A DNA stretch of 64,000 bases from Caldilineaceae bacterium (GCA_022823185.1 JAJDXQ010000036.1:62001-126000), one strand, 5' to 3'. Positions 8,856 to 18,807 are shown, numbered from the stretch's first letter. A program made the numbers and translations. The notes: generated from the letters alone by a model not told the origin.

Positions 8856-9767
8856 TTGGCCTCATTGCGAAAAAACTCTCGCCGGCTGCTTTGGACGGAG
8901 GCGAGGGACGGCTATCTGTTCATATTGCCCTGGATACTGGGGTTCATCATTTTCACGGCGGGGCCGATGCTGGCGTCGCTGTATATTTCGTTTACGCGTT
9001 GGGAGATGGTGACGCCTTCGGTGTGGGTGGGCCCGGCGCAGTATGTGAAGCTCTTCAACGATGACAGGTTCTGGCTGAGCCTGTACAATACGAGCTATTA
9101 CGTGTTCATCGGGGTGCCGCTGCATCTCTTCATGGCGCTGCTGGCGGCGCTGGCGGTGAATCTGAATCTGCGGGGCATCCGCTTTTTCCGGACGGCGTAC
9201 TATGTGCCGTCGCTGACGCCTGTGGTGGCCAATTCGATATTGTGGGTGTGGATTTTTCACCCGAATTGGGGGCTGGCGAACGCGTTTTTGCAGTGGATCG
9301 GGTTGGAGGGGCTCTACTGGCTGCAGGATCCGCGGCTGGCGAAACCGGCGCTGATCGTGATGAGCTTCTGGTCGATCGGGGGCCAGATGGTGATCTTGCT
9401 GGCGGGGCTGAAGGGCATACCGGTGGAGTTGTACGAGGCGGCATCGATCGACGGCGCGAACTGGTGGGGGCGTTTCTGGCGGATTACGCTGCCTTTGCTG
9501 ACGCCGGCCCTGTTTTTCAATCTGATTATCGCGATTATCGGGGCGTTTCAGGTGTTTACGCAGGCCTACATCATGACCGAGGGCGGTCCGAACTATTCGA
9601 CTTTATTCTACCTGCTGTATCTGTTCCGGGCGGCATTTGAGAATTTCCGGATGGGCTACGCCTCGGCGATGGCATGGGTCCTGTTTATCATCGTCCTGCT
9701 ATTTACGATTCTGCAGTTTGCGCTGTCGGATCGCTGGGTTTTTTACGAAGGAGACTTGCGCCGCTAG
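8856..9767 (+). CDS. Carbohydrate ABC transporter permease (MalF/UgpA type)
   Basis: 303 aa, TTG start; LYEAASIDGANWWGRFWRITLPLLTPALFFN EAA motif. Confidence 0.92.
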   Translation: MASLRKNSRRLLWTEARDGYLFILPWILGFIIFTAGPMLASLYISFTRWEMVTPSVWVGPAQYVKLFNDDRFWLSLYNTSYYVFIGVPLHLFMALLAALAVNLNLRGIRFFRTAYYVPSLTPVVANSILWVWIFHPNWGLANAFLQWIGLEGLYWLQDPRLAKPALIVMSFWSIGGQMVILLAGLKGIPVELYEAASIDGANWWGRFWRITLPLLTPALFFNLIIAIIGAFQVFTQAYIMTEGGPNYSTLFYLLYLFRAAFENFRMGYASAMAWVLFIIVLLFTILQFALSDRWVFYEGDLRR

Positions 9768-9789
9768 GGCGCGGGGAATCATTTTGGGG

Positions 9790-10644
9790 ATGCAAACGTT
9801 ACGCAGCCGGGCCGCAATCGAAGTACTGCTGGCCGGATTCTGGTATTTGACGCTGAGTGCTTTCGCGCTGGTATTAGCGTTGCCTCTGGTCTGGCTGCTG
9901 TCGACATCATTGAAGACAGGCAGTCAGACATTCCTGATGCCGCCCAAGTGGATCCCGGAACCGATTGTGTGGAGCAACTATTCGGAGGCGTTCAAGGCGG
10001 TAGCGTTTCACGAGTATTTCTGGAACACGGCGCGAATCGTGATTTTCGCGACGACCGGGACGCTGTTGACTGCCTCGCTGGCGGCGTACGCGTTTGCGCG
10101 GCTGCGATTTCCGTTGCGGGAGCCGCTCTTTCTGCTCGTGCTGTCCACGATCATGCTGCCTTCGATCGTAACGCTGATTCCGACCTTCATCGTGTTTCGG
10201 ACGTTGGGGTGGATCGATACGTTTTTGCCGTTGATCGTGCCGTTGTGGTTCGGCGGGGGCGCGTTCAACATCTTCCTGTTTCGCCAGTTCTTCATGACGA
10301 TTCCGCTGGAGCTGGACGAAGCGGCGCGCATTGACGGAGCGAGCAATTTACGCATTTACTGGGGCGTGATTCTACCGCTTTCAAAGCCAGTGTTGGCGAC
10401 GATAGCAGTGTTTGCGTTTATACACAATTGGAACGACTTCTTTGAGCCGCTGATCTATCTTCAGAGCCCCGAGAATTGGACAATGGCGATTGGCTTGCGG
10501 GGCTTTCGAGGGCTTTACTCGACCGAGTGGAACCTGATGATGGCGGCTTCAACAGCGATGATCGCGCCGCTGCTCGTTCTGTTCTTTTTTGCGCAGCGGT
10601 ACTTTGTGAGCGGCATTCAGATGAGTGGATTGGCGGGGAGATGA
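9790..10644 (+). CDS. Carbohydrate ABC transporter permease (MalG/UgpE type)
   Basis: ATG at 9790 (ORF track starts 9637); ELDEAARIDGASNLRIYWGVILPLSKPVL EAA motif. Confidence 0.92.
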   Translation: MQTLRSRAAIEVLLAGFWYLTLSAFALVLALPLVWLLSTSLKTGSQTFLMPPKWIPEPIVWSNYSEAFKAVAFHEYFWNTARIVIFATTGTLLTASLAAYAFARLRFPLREPLFLLVLSTIMLPSIVTLIPTFIVFRTLGWIDTFLPLIVPLWFGGGAFNIFLFRQFFMTIPLELDEAARIDGASNLRIYWGVILPLSKPVLATIAVFAFIHNWNDFFEPLIYLQSPENWTMAIGLRGFRGLYSTEWNLMMAASTAMIAPLLVLFFFAQRYFVSGIQMSGLAGR

Positions 10645-11708
10645 TAGAAAAAAACGGGCTGGTGGTTGATACGGATGTTCACCCGGCCGTGAATCCAGAG
10701 CGCGTGCGGGAGCGGTTGCCTGAACCGTGGCGGACTCGATATGGCGGCGGCAACCGAGGTCCCGGCAACCTGGGCTGGTGGAATCCGATGGGAGTGGAGC
10801 GCGCGGACGTGAGTTTGGTGGACGGGCGCAGGATACACGGTGACCCGGATCTGCTCCTTGAGCGCTTTCTCGACAGATACGGGATAGACTACTGTGTGTT
10901 TTTGCCCGGCGGCATCCTGCACATGGCGCAGTCACCGGAACCGGACTTTGCGGCGGCGGTGATCAGCGCGGTGAATGATGTGTTTGTGGAGGAGTGGCTG
11001 CCGAGTAGTCCCAGGTTTCTGAATTCGATTGGTGTATACGCCCACGTGCCGGAGATGGCGGTTGCGGAGATACACCGGCTGGGGGGGCATCCGCAGGTTG
11101 TGCAGGTGCAGCTGCCGAGCGGTGCGCGCACCCCGATGGGTCAGCGTGTATTTCATCCGATCTATGAGGCGGCGAGCGAATACGGGCTGGCCATTGCGAT
11201 TCATCCGGGATCGGAAGGGGTGGGCCTGTCGGGCCCGCCGAATGCGGCGGGGTATCCGACGAGTTATTTTGAGTGGCATACGACGCTGGTGAACAGTTAT
11301 ATTGCACATTTGACGAGTATGCTGGCAGAGGGCGTGTTTACGAAGTTTCCTGACTTGAAGTTTGTGATGGTGGAGGGGGGGATTTCGTGGCTGCCGCCGA
11401 TTCTGTGGCGGTTGGACAAGAACTGGAAGGCGTTGCACTCGACTGTGCCCTGGTTGAATGAGCTGCCGAGCGAGGTTGCGGCGCGGCATATCCGGTTGAC
11501 GACACAGCCCCTGGAGGAGCCCCCGGACGACGGGCATTTTCACCAGATGCTGGAGATGTTTGCGGCGGAAGAGATGCTGATGTTTTCGAGTGACTTTCCC
11601 CACTGGGACGGTGACGCCCCGGATTTTGCAGTGCGGCAGTTCCCGGAGGGGCTGCGGTCGCGGATTATGGGCAGGACGGCCGCCGAGTTGTATGGATTGG
11701 ACGGATAG
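10641..11708 (+). CDS. Amidohydrolase family protein
   Basis: MIEKNGLVVDTDVHPAVNP...IAIHPGSEG...FPDLKFVMVEGGISWLP...LMFSSDFPHWDGD; ATG overlaps the upstream permease stop. Confidence 0.88.
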   Translation: MIEKNGLVVDTDVHPAVNPERVRERLPEPWRTRYGGGNRGPGNLGWWNPMGVERADVSLVDGRRIHGDPDLLLERFLDRYGIDYCVFLPGGILHMAQSPEPDFAAAVISAVNDVFVEEWLPSSPRFLNSIGVYAHVPEMAVAEIHRLGGHPQVVQVQLPSGARTPMGQRVFHPIYEAASEYGLAIAIHPGSEGVGLSGPPNAAGYPTSYFEWHTTLVNSYIAHLTSMLAEGVFTKFPDLKFVMVEGGISWLPPILWRLDKNWKALHSTVPWLNELPSEVAARHIRLTTQPLEEPPDDGHFHQMLEMFAAEEMLMFSSDFPHWDGDAPDFAVRQFPEGLRSRIMGRTAAELYGLDG

Positions 11709-11763
11709 CATGTAGGGGAAGAGGACGAGCCGCGCAAGGGCGCAAAAAACGAGTTTCTGAATT

Positions 11764-11788
11764 GGGGGGCCGGGGCGCGCGGTCCCCC
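11764..11788 (+). terminator. Probable intrinsic terminator after the amidohydrolase gene
   Basis: GGGGGGCCG-gggcgcg-CGGTCCCCC (9 bp with one G-T), followed by TTTCTGATCTTT; 55 nt downstream of the stop. Confidence 0.5.
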
Positions 11789-12083
11789 TTTCTGATCTTT
11801 AGGGGTCTGGCGGAGGCAATGTGGGGGTAGGTCTCAAGTTGGTTGTCTGCGAAGCGCGGCGAAGGGCGATTAATCCGCGAAGGTGCGCGAAGAACGGCTG
11901 GGGCACGCGTGAAACGTCTGTCAGGTCTTCGGGCCAAGCCGCGGCACTGGCGGCGAGTAAGGGATCCCACAAAGGACGGTGCAGTGTGGGGGAAGGCCGC
12001 TGGGGACAGGCCAGGGTCGCCCGCCAAAGGTGAAAGGGTAGTAGTCAATGGGTGGCGGGGCGGGAATCTTGAGGAGGTGGCGT

Positions 12084-12890
12084 ATGGTTGGAGCGGAAGG
12101 GTTGGGGCGGGCGCTGGCGGAGGTATGGCAGGCGTGCGGTGTCTTGGCCATTGGAGTGGAGTCGCTTCCCGGAGACCGCGAGGGCGCGTACTTGGTTCAG
12201 GACAAGATGACGGAAGTATTGGAAAGCGAGTTTGGCGAGACGGTTGCGGGGTGGAAAGTGGGGGCGACGAGTGTGGGCGTTCAGCGGGCGGAGGGATATG
12301 ACGGGCCGATACCGGGGAGGATTTTTGGCACGACAGTTTACAGGGACGGGGCGGTTGTGCCGCGCGCGCGGCTTCAGCAGGGAATGGTCGAGGCGGAAGT
12401 TGGATTTCGGTTCAGCGCTAAACCGAAGGAGCGGGAGGGCGCATTTACGGCAGTGGACCTGGTTGGGCTAGTGGAGGCGATGCCGGCACTCGATATTACG
12501 AGCACACGCTATGCCGCCGGGTGCCGGGCCGGTTGGACGCCAATGCAGAATATGCTGGCGGGGATCGCGGACAATGGGAATGGCGGGCTGGTCGTCTTGG
12601 GCGAGGCGGCGGCGAACTGGCAGGTGTTGGACCTGAAGCAGATGTTGGCGGCGCTGCAGGTTAACGATAGGGAGACGGCGCCGCATCTGCTGGGCGCGCG
12701 GCGGCGCGATCCCATTGAGGCGCTGGCGTGGACTGTAAACCACGTGTACGAGCGCGGCTTTGGAATCAGGGCCGGCGATGTGGTGTTGACAGGCTCGCTC
12801 ACGGAACCCCAGGAGCTTCATGCTGGGGACAGGGTGGAGTGCAGGATGCCCGGGTTGGGCAGTGTGCGCTGTCAGGTAAGTTTGGCGTAG
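12084..12890 (+). CDS. 2-keto-4-pentenoate hydratase / FAH family protein
   Basis: GAGGAGGTGG RBS before ATG 12084; GWKVGATSVGVQRAEGYDGPIPGRIF...VVLTGSLTEPQELHAGDRVECRMPGLGSV. Confidence 0.82.
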   Translation: MVGAEGLGRALAEVWQACGVLAIGVESLPGDREGAYLVQDKMTEVLESEFGETVAGWKVGATSVGVQRAEGYDGPIPGRIFGTTVYRDGAVVPRARLQQGMVEAEVGFRFSAKPKEREGAFTAVDLVGLVEAMPALDITSTRYAAGCRAGWTPMQNMLAGIADNGNGGLVVLGEAAANWQVLDLKQMLAALQVNDRETAPHLLGARRRDPIEALAWTVNHVYERGFGIRAGDVVLTGSLTEPQELHAGDRVECRMPGLGSVRCQVSLA

Positions 12891-13624
12891 ATGTCTCCGC
12901 TGTTCTGACCGAGTTCCAGACTGTTCAACCGCGCTGTCATCTTGTCGGGCGTGAGCCAGGTCCGCTCCTGCAGCTGTTGCGATTCGCCTGGACTCCAGTT
13001 GTACAGGTAGCGGCCCAGGGATTCGAGTCGGGCGATGCAGGCGATGGCCTGGGCGGCGACGGCCGGGATGTATTCAAACGAGATTAGGGGCAGGGGCTGC
13101 GAAAGGCCGCTGAGGACGTCGAGCTCGGCGCCTTCAACATCTATTTTGCAGAGGTCGGGCAGGCCGAAGCGGGTGATGAGGCCGTCGAGCGTTGTTTGCG
13201 GTGCGGTGACGGCGTCATCCCAGGAGACGCGGGCGAAGGAGGGCGAGCGGGCAACCTGGTCTTTCCAGGCGGAGGCGGTGGTGGAGACGGTGGGTGTACG
13301 GCGGCTGATGTGGAGGGCGGCTGCGCCTTGCTGGCTGCCGAGGGCTGCAGGGATGAGGGTGAAATCGCTGTTGCGGCCGTAGAGCTTGCGCAGGAGGGCG
13401 GCGAAGATTGGTTGGGGCTCGACGGCGACGCAGGATGCGCCGAGGCGGAGGAAGACGCGGGAGCGGTTGCCCACGTGAGCGCCGACGTCGAATACGAGGG
13501 CGCCTGGGCGGATGAACTGGGCATAGAAGCGGCGGTCACGGCGGGCGCGGCCGGGCTTGCCGTAGTAAATGAGGAGCGAACGGGCGAGGCCCCAGGCGGT
13601 CCAGAAGTTGGCGGCGGGCGTCAT
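12872..13624 (-). CDS. FkbM family methyltransferase
   Basis: 250 aa; VFDVGAHVGNRSRVFLRLGASCVAVEPQP...KIDVEGAELDVLSGL. Confidence 0.9.
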   Translation of the reverse strand: MTPAANFWTAWGLARSLLIYYGKPGRARRDRRFYAQFIRPGALVFDVGAHVGNRSRVFLRLGASCVAVEPQPIFAALLRKLYGRNSDFTLIPAALGSQQGAAALHISRRTPTVSTTASAWKDQVARSPSFARVSWDDAVTAPQTTLDGLITRFGLPDLCKIDVEGAELDVLSGLSQPLPLISFEYIPAVAAQAIACIARLESLGRYLYNWSPGESQQLQERTWLTPDKMTARLNSLELGQNSGDIYAKLT

Positions 13625-14553
13625 GGCGGCGGGAGGCCGGGAGGATGCCGAGGGGAGGGCCGGACCGGGTCCGCGCCTGGCGCGACAGGGTCGGGGTGCA
13701 GTTGTCGGAGGCGGGAGGTCCAGAAGGAGAGGGAGAAGAGAAAGTCATGTCGCTGGGCCAGGGCTCGTGTTTCTTCAAGCAGCTGTTCAGGCGTGCGCGG
13801 GGGCAGGTCGGTTGCGAAGAAGACGGTTGTGCTGCCGCGGCCGCGGCAGGTGTAGACTGTGGAAAAGAGGGCGCGGAGGGCGCTGGCAACGCTATGGAAA
13901 GCGGGGTCGTTGTTGCCTAGATTTATGGCGAGGAGGCCGTGGGGGGGGATGCGATTGCGGCAGAGGGCGAGAAAGGCAGCTTCGGTGGCGTGTTCGGGCG
14001 AAACGCCATGGTCGCAGAAGATGTCGAGGAGCATGAGGTCGTAGCTGGCGGTGTCCTGCTGCAGGAAGGCGCGGACGTCGGAAACGGAGAGTGAAAGGCG
14101 GTCGTCGGGTTGGAAGCCGAAGAAGCGGGTCGCGGCGGTGACGACAGGTGCGGCGATTTCGACACAGGTGAGACGGGCGTGCGTGAGGTGATGGTGGAGC
14201 GTGGTGGCGAGGCAGCCGCCGCCGAGCCCGCTGAGAAAGATGGAACGGGGGGAGGGAAGCCAGAGAAGGGAGAGGATCATCGCCTGGGTGTAGGAGCTCT
14301 GGAGGCGGAGAGGCTGGCGCAGGTCCAGGGCGCTCTGAATCCAGTCGGTATTGGCAGTTTCAGCGTCCAGCATCCAGAGGACGAGGCGCTGGCCTTCGCG
14401 GGTGACGGCGACGTAGTAGCCCTGCCACTGTTCAGTGAAAAGGGTGGTTTCGCGGGTTTCGGCCCAGCGGCGGGCGTTGCGGAGCAGGCGGGCTTCGTTG
14501 GCTTGCTGCCAGGGATCTATGGGGTGGGATCTTTCTTGGCTGTCAGCGTTCAT
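13621..14553 (-). CDS. Spermidine synthase-like (fused-MTase family) protein
   Basis: 310 aa; YTQAMILSLLWLPSPRSIFLSGLGGGCLATTLHHH...LTCVEIAAPVVTAATRFFG...YDLMLLDIFCDHGVSPEHATEAAFL; 4-bp overlap with the FkbM gene. Confidence 0.75.
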   Translation of the reverse strand: MNADSQERSHPIDPWQQANEARLLRNARRWAETRETTLFTEQWQGYYVAVTREGQRLVLWMLDAETANTDWIQSALDLRQPLRLQSSYTQAMILSLLWLPSPRSIFLSGLGGGCLATTLHHHLTHARLTCVEIAAPVVTAATRFFGFQPDDRLSLSVSDVRAFLQQDTASYDLMLLDIFCDHGVSPEHATEAAFLALCRNRIPPHGLLAINLGNNDPAFHSVASALRALFSTVYTCRGRGSTTVFFATDLPPRTPEQLLEETRALAQRHDFLFSLSFWTSRLRQLHPDPVAPGADPVRPSPRHPPGLPPP

Positions 14554-14697
14554 TGGTTTCGGCTTTCGGGCTTCGTCTTATCATAATGACTGACAGGAGA
14601 AAATTCAAGGGCGCGGGAACGGCGGGGACGTGGGAATGATTTGGATGATTCCGTGCGAGCGGAAATGGGCGTTCACAGGGGATGTTTTCTGTGGTGA

Positions 14698-15669
14698 ATG
14701 GGAGGGATGACAGGGATGGCTGACGTTGTCAGGCCGGATGGGCCTACCTTTTATTTTATCGGGGTAACGACGGGGCAGTCTTCGTCGAGGCGCGTTTTTC
14801 CGCTGTGGATGGAGGCGCTGGGGCGCGAGGAAGTGTCGCTGGTGGGGATTGATATGGCGATTCACGATGCGCCTGAGCGATACCGGCAGGTGGTGCGGGA
14901 GATTAAGGAGGGTCCGCTGGCGCTGGGTGCGCTGGTGACGACGCATAAGATCGACCTGCTGGCGGCGGCGCGGGACCTGTTTGACGAGCTTGGGCCGTAT
15001 GCCAGGGCGACGGGAGAGGTCTCGAGCATCGCGAAGGATGGTAACAGGCTGGTGGGAAGGGCGACTGATCCTGTCGCGGGCGGGTTGAGCCTGGATTCGA
15101 TTCTAGGTGAAAGATACTTTGGACGGACGGGCGGCGATGCGCTGATGCTGGGGGCAGGCGGTTCGGCGGTTGCGTTGACGTTACACCTGATTGGGAAGGA
15201 AAGGGAGGCGGACAGACCGCGGCGGATTGTGGTGGTCAACCGGTCGGCGCCGCGCCTGGCGCGGTTGCGGGAGATGGTGGAGCGGGAGTTGGCGGCGAAG
15301 AGAGGAGCGATAGAGTTTGCGTTTATACAGAACAGTGAGCCGCGGCGCAACGATGAGGTATTGGCTGGTCTGGCGCCGGGGAGTCTGGTGGTCAATGCGA
15401 CGGGGATGGGGAAGGATACACCGGGTTCGCCGTTAACGAACCGCGCGGTGTTTCCCAGAGGCGCGGTTGTGTGGGAGCTGAATTATCGGGGCGAGTTGGA
15501 TTTCATGCGGCAGGCGGAGGCGCAGGCGGCCGAGCGCGGGCTTACGGTGGCGGATGGGTGGGAGTATTTTGTGCATGGATGGACGCAGGTGATTTCGCAC
15601 GTGTTGCATGTGGAGATTGACAGGGAGATGTTTGGGCGGCTGTCAGACCTGGCAGTGGGGGTCAGGTAG
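14698..15669 (+). CDS. Shikimate/quinate dehydrogenase-like (AroE superfamily) protein
   Basis: 323 aa; FIGVTTGQSSSRRVFPLWM...LVTTHKIDLL...ALMLGAGGSAVALTLHL; start may be 14707 or 14716. Confidence 0.7.
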   Translation: MGGMTGMADVVRPDGPTFYFIGVTTGQSSSRRVFPLWMEALGREEVSLVGIDMAIHDAPERYRQVVREIKEGPLALGALVTTHKIDLLAAARDLFDELGPYARATGEVSSIAKDGNRLVGRATDPVAGGLSLDSILGERYFGRTGGDALMLGAGGSAVALTLHLIGKEREADRPRRIVVVNRSAPRLARLREMVERELAAKRGAIEFAFIQNSEPRRNDEVLAGLAPGSLVVNATGMGKDTPGSPLTNRAVFPRGAVVWELNYRGELDFMRQAEAQAAERGLTVADGWEYFVHGWTQVISHVLHVEIDREMFGRLSDLAVGVR

Positions 15670-15744
15670 GGAAGCTGCGGTTACCAGTTGTTTAGGGCAG
15701 TGAGCAGCGTGCAGGGGTTGGTTTAAGGGAGTGAGAGTACGAAG

Positions 15745-15769
15745 TAGGGCGCCCGCGAGGGGCGCCCTA
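15745..15769. repeat. Palindromic element TAGGGCGCCC-gcgag-GGGCGCCCTA
   Basis: Perfect 10-bp arms; related cores at ~41084, ~53475 and 57869. Lies between convergent genes. Confidence 0.75.
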
Positions 15770-15784
15770 TGGGGAGGAGTTCTG

Positions 15785-17542
15785 TTATCTACGCCAGGGC
15801 AAGGCGAGTGTGGGCGTGTTGGTGTAGCGGTCGGTGGTGATGTGGAGTCGGGCGCCGGCGCCGGGGGCGAGGTTGACGTCGAATGTGTCGCAGGAGATGT
15901 CGAAGGTTTGGTCGTTGCTGGCGACAGTGCCGAACTGGTGCTCGGCGTAAGCGCCAGCCTGGACTGTGACACGGCGGCCAGATGTTTGGCTGGTGTTGAC
16001 GAGTGTCAGGGTGACGGAGTCGTCGGTGAGCTTCTGGACGAGGGCAGCGACGTCGGGCGGGATGCCGGCGCGTCTCTGGTCGGGGTCGAAGTAGCGTAGG
16101 CGGGCGTGGAGCGGGCCGCCGGTGCGTCCTGTGGGCAGGCCGCCGAGCATGAGCCTGGTCAGGTTCTCGGTGACGGCGGGGTTGATGTGGTTCATGTCGT
16201 CGGAAAGGCGTGTGTCCGGGGTGGCCGTGTCGGCGCGCATGACCTCGAGGTTCTGCCTGAGCCGGTCGAAGTCTGAGAGGAGCGCCTGTTCGGGGAAGCC
16301 GGGGTTGTCGCCTTCGAGGAACTGGATCCAGGGGTCATCGGCGAGGAGGTCGCGGTGCGCCGAGTCCATGGACCAGTAGTAGACTTCAAGCGCTCCGGAG
16401 GTGAAGGGGTGGGGCTGGAAGTCGTACCAGTCCTCCGCACCAAAGTAGTCGCCGTAGGCGTTGGGATACATGAGCTGACCGTCGATTTCACGGGCGTTGG
16501 CGTTAATGTGGTCGATGACGCCGCGCCACGTGTCGGCGTAGCGGCGGTCGCCTGTGAGGATCGTGGCGTTGCCGAAGCCGTGAATGGCGCGGGTGTGGAA
16601 GTAGGTGCGGTGCGCGAGCTCGCCGGTCTGGGGCACAGTGACGGTGAAGCCCCATCCGTAGACGCCGCCGTACCAGCGGCCGCCGCATGCGCTGCCGATG
16701 ACACCGTCGAGGCCGACGTTGGTGGGGATGATGCCGCCGTTCTGGCGCGTGCGTTCGACCCATTGGTCGACATAGTCGACGATCCACTGGCGGTATTTGT
16801 CTTCGTGCGCGAGCATGAAGGCGTTGAGGGGCAGGATGGTGGCGGCCATGTTGATGGGGTGGTCGCCGACGACGTCGTTGTAGTCTTTGAAGTGGGCGAT
16901 CATTTCGTCGTAGCTGCGTTCACCGTGCCCAAGGCGGAAGCGCCCTTCCACTTCGATGGGGTCGCCGGCCCAGTCGAGGCCGGTGGCTTTGCGGAGCAGG
17001 GGACCGCGACTGCCGTTGAACATGCTGCGGATCAGCTTGCGTTCGGGGTCGTAGTTCGTGGCAATCGGGTCTTCGTCCATGTAGAAGCCGGCGAAGCGGC
17101 GGCAGCGAAGCTGGAATTTGGGGTCGTCGGGGTCGGAGAGGCCCTGGAGGAAGAAGGCGGAGAAGCCTTCGCCGTTGTGGAACCAGTCGAACATGACTGG
17201 GAATTCTTTGAAGTACATGCCGTCGCGTGCCATTGGCACTTCGACGGTTTTTGCTTCTGTGTACTGTTGGAGGTGGCCTTCCCAGCCGAGTTTGTAGAGG
17301 TCGAGGATGTCGTCGTCGGCGCCGAGGGCGTGGAGCATGGTCCAGTTGAGGATATTCTCGGCGGCGTCGTCGGGGCCGTCGTCGCCGCCCCAGCGGGGCA
17401 CGCAGAGGAGGTAGCCGCGGCTGTCGAAGTAGTGTTCGAAGAAGGCGCGGCATCCTTCGGCCTGTTCGCGAAGGAGTCTTCGTTGGAGCAGGGCCCAGTG
17501 GGGTGGGGGCATTGGAGTGGTGATATTCAGTGTGGTGGTCAT
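15785..17542 (-). CDS. Hypothetical protein, possibly (alpha/alpha)6-barrel glycan-active-like fold
   Basis: 585 aa, Trp/Tyr/Asp-rich (LGWEGHLQQYTEAKTVEVPMARDGMYFKEFPVMFDWFHNGEGFSAFFLQGLSD); codon-consistent ORF; no family confidently recognised. Confidence 0.6.
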   Translation of the reverse strand: MTTTLNITTPMPPPHWALLQRRLLREQAEGCRAFFEHYFDSRGYLLCVPRWGGDDGPDDAAENILNWTMLHALGADDDILDLYKLGWEGHLQQYTEAKTVEVPMARDGMYFKEFPVMFDWFHNGEGFSAFFLQGLSDPDDPKFQLRCRRFAGFYMDEDPIATNYDPERKLIRSMFNGSRGPLLRKATGLDWAGDPIEVEGRFRLGHGERSYDEMIAHFKDYNDVVGDHPINMAATILPLNAFMLAHEDKYRQWIVDYVDQWVERTRQNGGIIPTNVGLDGVIGSACGGRWYGGVYGWGFTVTVPQTGELAHRTYFHTRAIHGFGNATILTGDRRYADTWRGVIDHINANAREIDGQLMYPNAYGDYFGAEDWYDFQPHPFTSGALEVYYWSMDSAHRDLLADDPWIQFLEGDNPGFPEQALLSDFDRLRQNLEVMRADTATPDTRLSDDMNHINPAVTENLTRLMLGGLPTGRTGGPLHARLRYFDPDQRRAGIPPDVAALVQKLTDDSVTLTLVNTSQTSGRRVTVQAGAYAEHQFGTVASNDQTFDISCDTFDVNLAPGAGARLHITTDRYTNTPTLALPWRR

Positions 17543-17688
17543 TCTGTCGTTCCCTTTGGCTGAAATCGGCTTCTGTTTGACCTGTGATGGTCACGGAAAA
17601 GGGCAGAGGGCAATGATCCGCGAAGATCGCGAAGTGTCGCGAAGAGAGGCAACGGCAAGTGAACTCCGAAAGGGGCGGCGCTGGTGGT

Positions 17689-18807
17689 TCATGGGTTGGC
17701 GGGCTGGCGGGATTTCGCTTTCAGGAAGACGGCAATGGTGGCGAAGGCGGCGATGACGCCCTGGACTGAGACGGCGAAGCGGGGGTTGACGGTTTGGGCG
17801 AGTGAGCCGGTGACAAGCTCGCCGGGCAGGCCGATGCCCTGGCTCAAGGATACGGTGCTCATGGCGCGGCCGCGCATTTCGTTGCTGGAGGAGCTGAGCA
17901 GGATGACGTTGCGCATGGTGTAGAAGCCGGCCTGGCCTACGCCTGCCAGGAATTGAAGCAGCATGGCCAGGTGGAAAAACGGCGCGAGGGCAAAGAGGAC
18001 CCAGGCGACGCATTGGAGCAGTGATCCGGCGGCGAAGATTGCTTGGAAGGAGAGACGGCGGCGCAGGCGTTGGGTGAGAAAGAGGCCTACAAAGGAGCCG
18101 AGGCTGAAGCTGCCGTTCAACATGCCGAGGCCGATGGCGCCCCGGTCGAATACATCGCGGGCGAAGACTGGCATGAGGCTGAGGGCGGGAAAGACGAGAA
18201 CGTTGATGAGCGCAGAGACGGCGACGACGGTGAGCAGGCCGGGGTTGCCGCGCAAATAGGCTATACCTCCAGCGATTGAGTTCCAGACGCCGCCTTCGGC
18301 GACCGGTGTTGTCTGGGGCAGCTGGAGGCGGCCGAGCCAGACGAGAAGGACGATGTTGAGTCCGGTCAGCGCGATGAGGGCGTTGATGCCGGCGGCGGTC
18401 CCGTAGTAGTCGAGGAGCCAGCCGGCAAGGTAGGCGCCGGCGCCGAGCAGAATGCTGTGGGTAAGGGCTTCGAGGAGCATGGCGTCGGGGGTGAGGCGGT
18501 TGCCGAGGAGGTCGGGCACGAGCGCGGCGCGGGCGGGCGCGTCGACTGTCCAGGCGGCTCCGATGATGAAGGCGGCGGCGGTGATCTGCCAGGCGCTGAG
18601 TTTTCCGTTTTGGAAGAGGAGGAGGAGCGAAAGGCAGGCGGCGAAGATCACGAGCTGGCTCAGAATGAGGGTAGTTCGTCTTCCGAGGCGGTCGCCGATG
18701 AAGCCGGCGAAGCCGCCGAGGGCGAGCTGGGCGGCGCGACGCCAGAAGGTGAGCAGGGTCACCGCGAGCGCGGAGTCGGTCATATCGAGGACGACGACGC
18801 CGGCCAC
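17689..18807 (-). CDS. MFS transporter (true start probably upstream, up to ~18913)
   Basis: Multiple TM segments, GFIGDRLGRRTTLILSQLV MFS motif A. In-frame translation upstream of the GTG at 18807 (…RHLLLSSVLWWQTYSIWVV) adds most of TM1. Confidence 0.85.
   Translation of the reverse strand: MAGVVVLDMTDSALAVTLLTFWRRAAQLALGGFAGFIGDRLGRRTTLILSQLVIFAACLSLLLLFQNGKLSAWQITAAAFIIGAAWTVDAPARAALVPDLLGNRLTPDAMLLEALTHSILLGAGAYLAGWLLDYYGTAAGINALIALTGLNIVLLVWLGRLQLPQTTPVAEGGVWNSIAGGIAYLRGNPGLLTVVAVSALINVLVFPALSLMPVFARDVFDRGAIGLGMLNGSFSLGSFVGLFLTQRLRRRLSFQAIFAAGSLLQCVAWVLFALAPFFHLAMLLQFLAGVGQAGFYTMRNVILLSSSSNEMRGRAMSTVSLSQGIGLPGELVTGSLAQTVNPRFAVSVQGVIAAFATIAVFLKAKSRQPANP

Noticed and set aside
11902-11917. 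parS-like sequence (CACGCGTGAAACG)
   Set aside because: Only one half resembles TGTTTCACGTGAAACA; far from parAB; a whole-genome parS scan would be needed.
16355-17563. 402-aa plus-strand ORF opposite the 585-aa gene
   Set aside because: Val/Gly/Glu-rich shadow translation; start and RBS evidence favours the minus strand.
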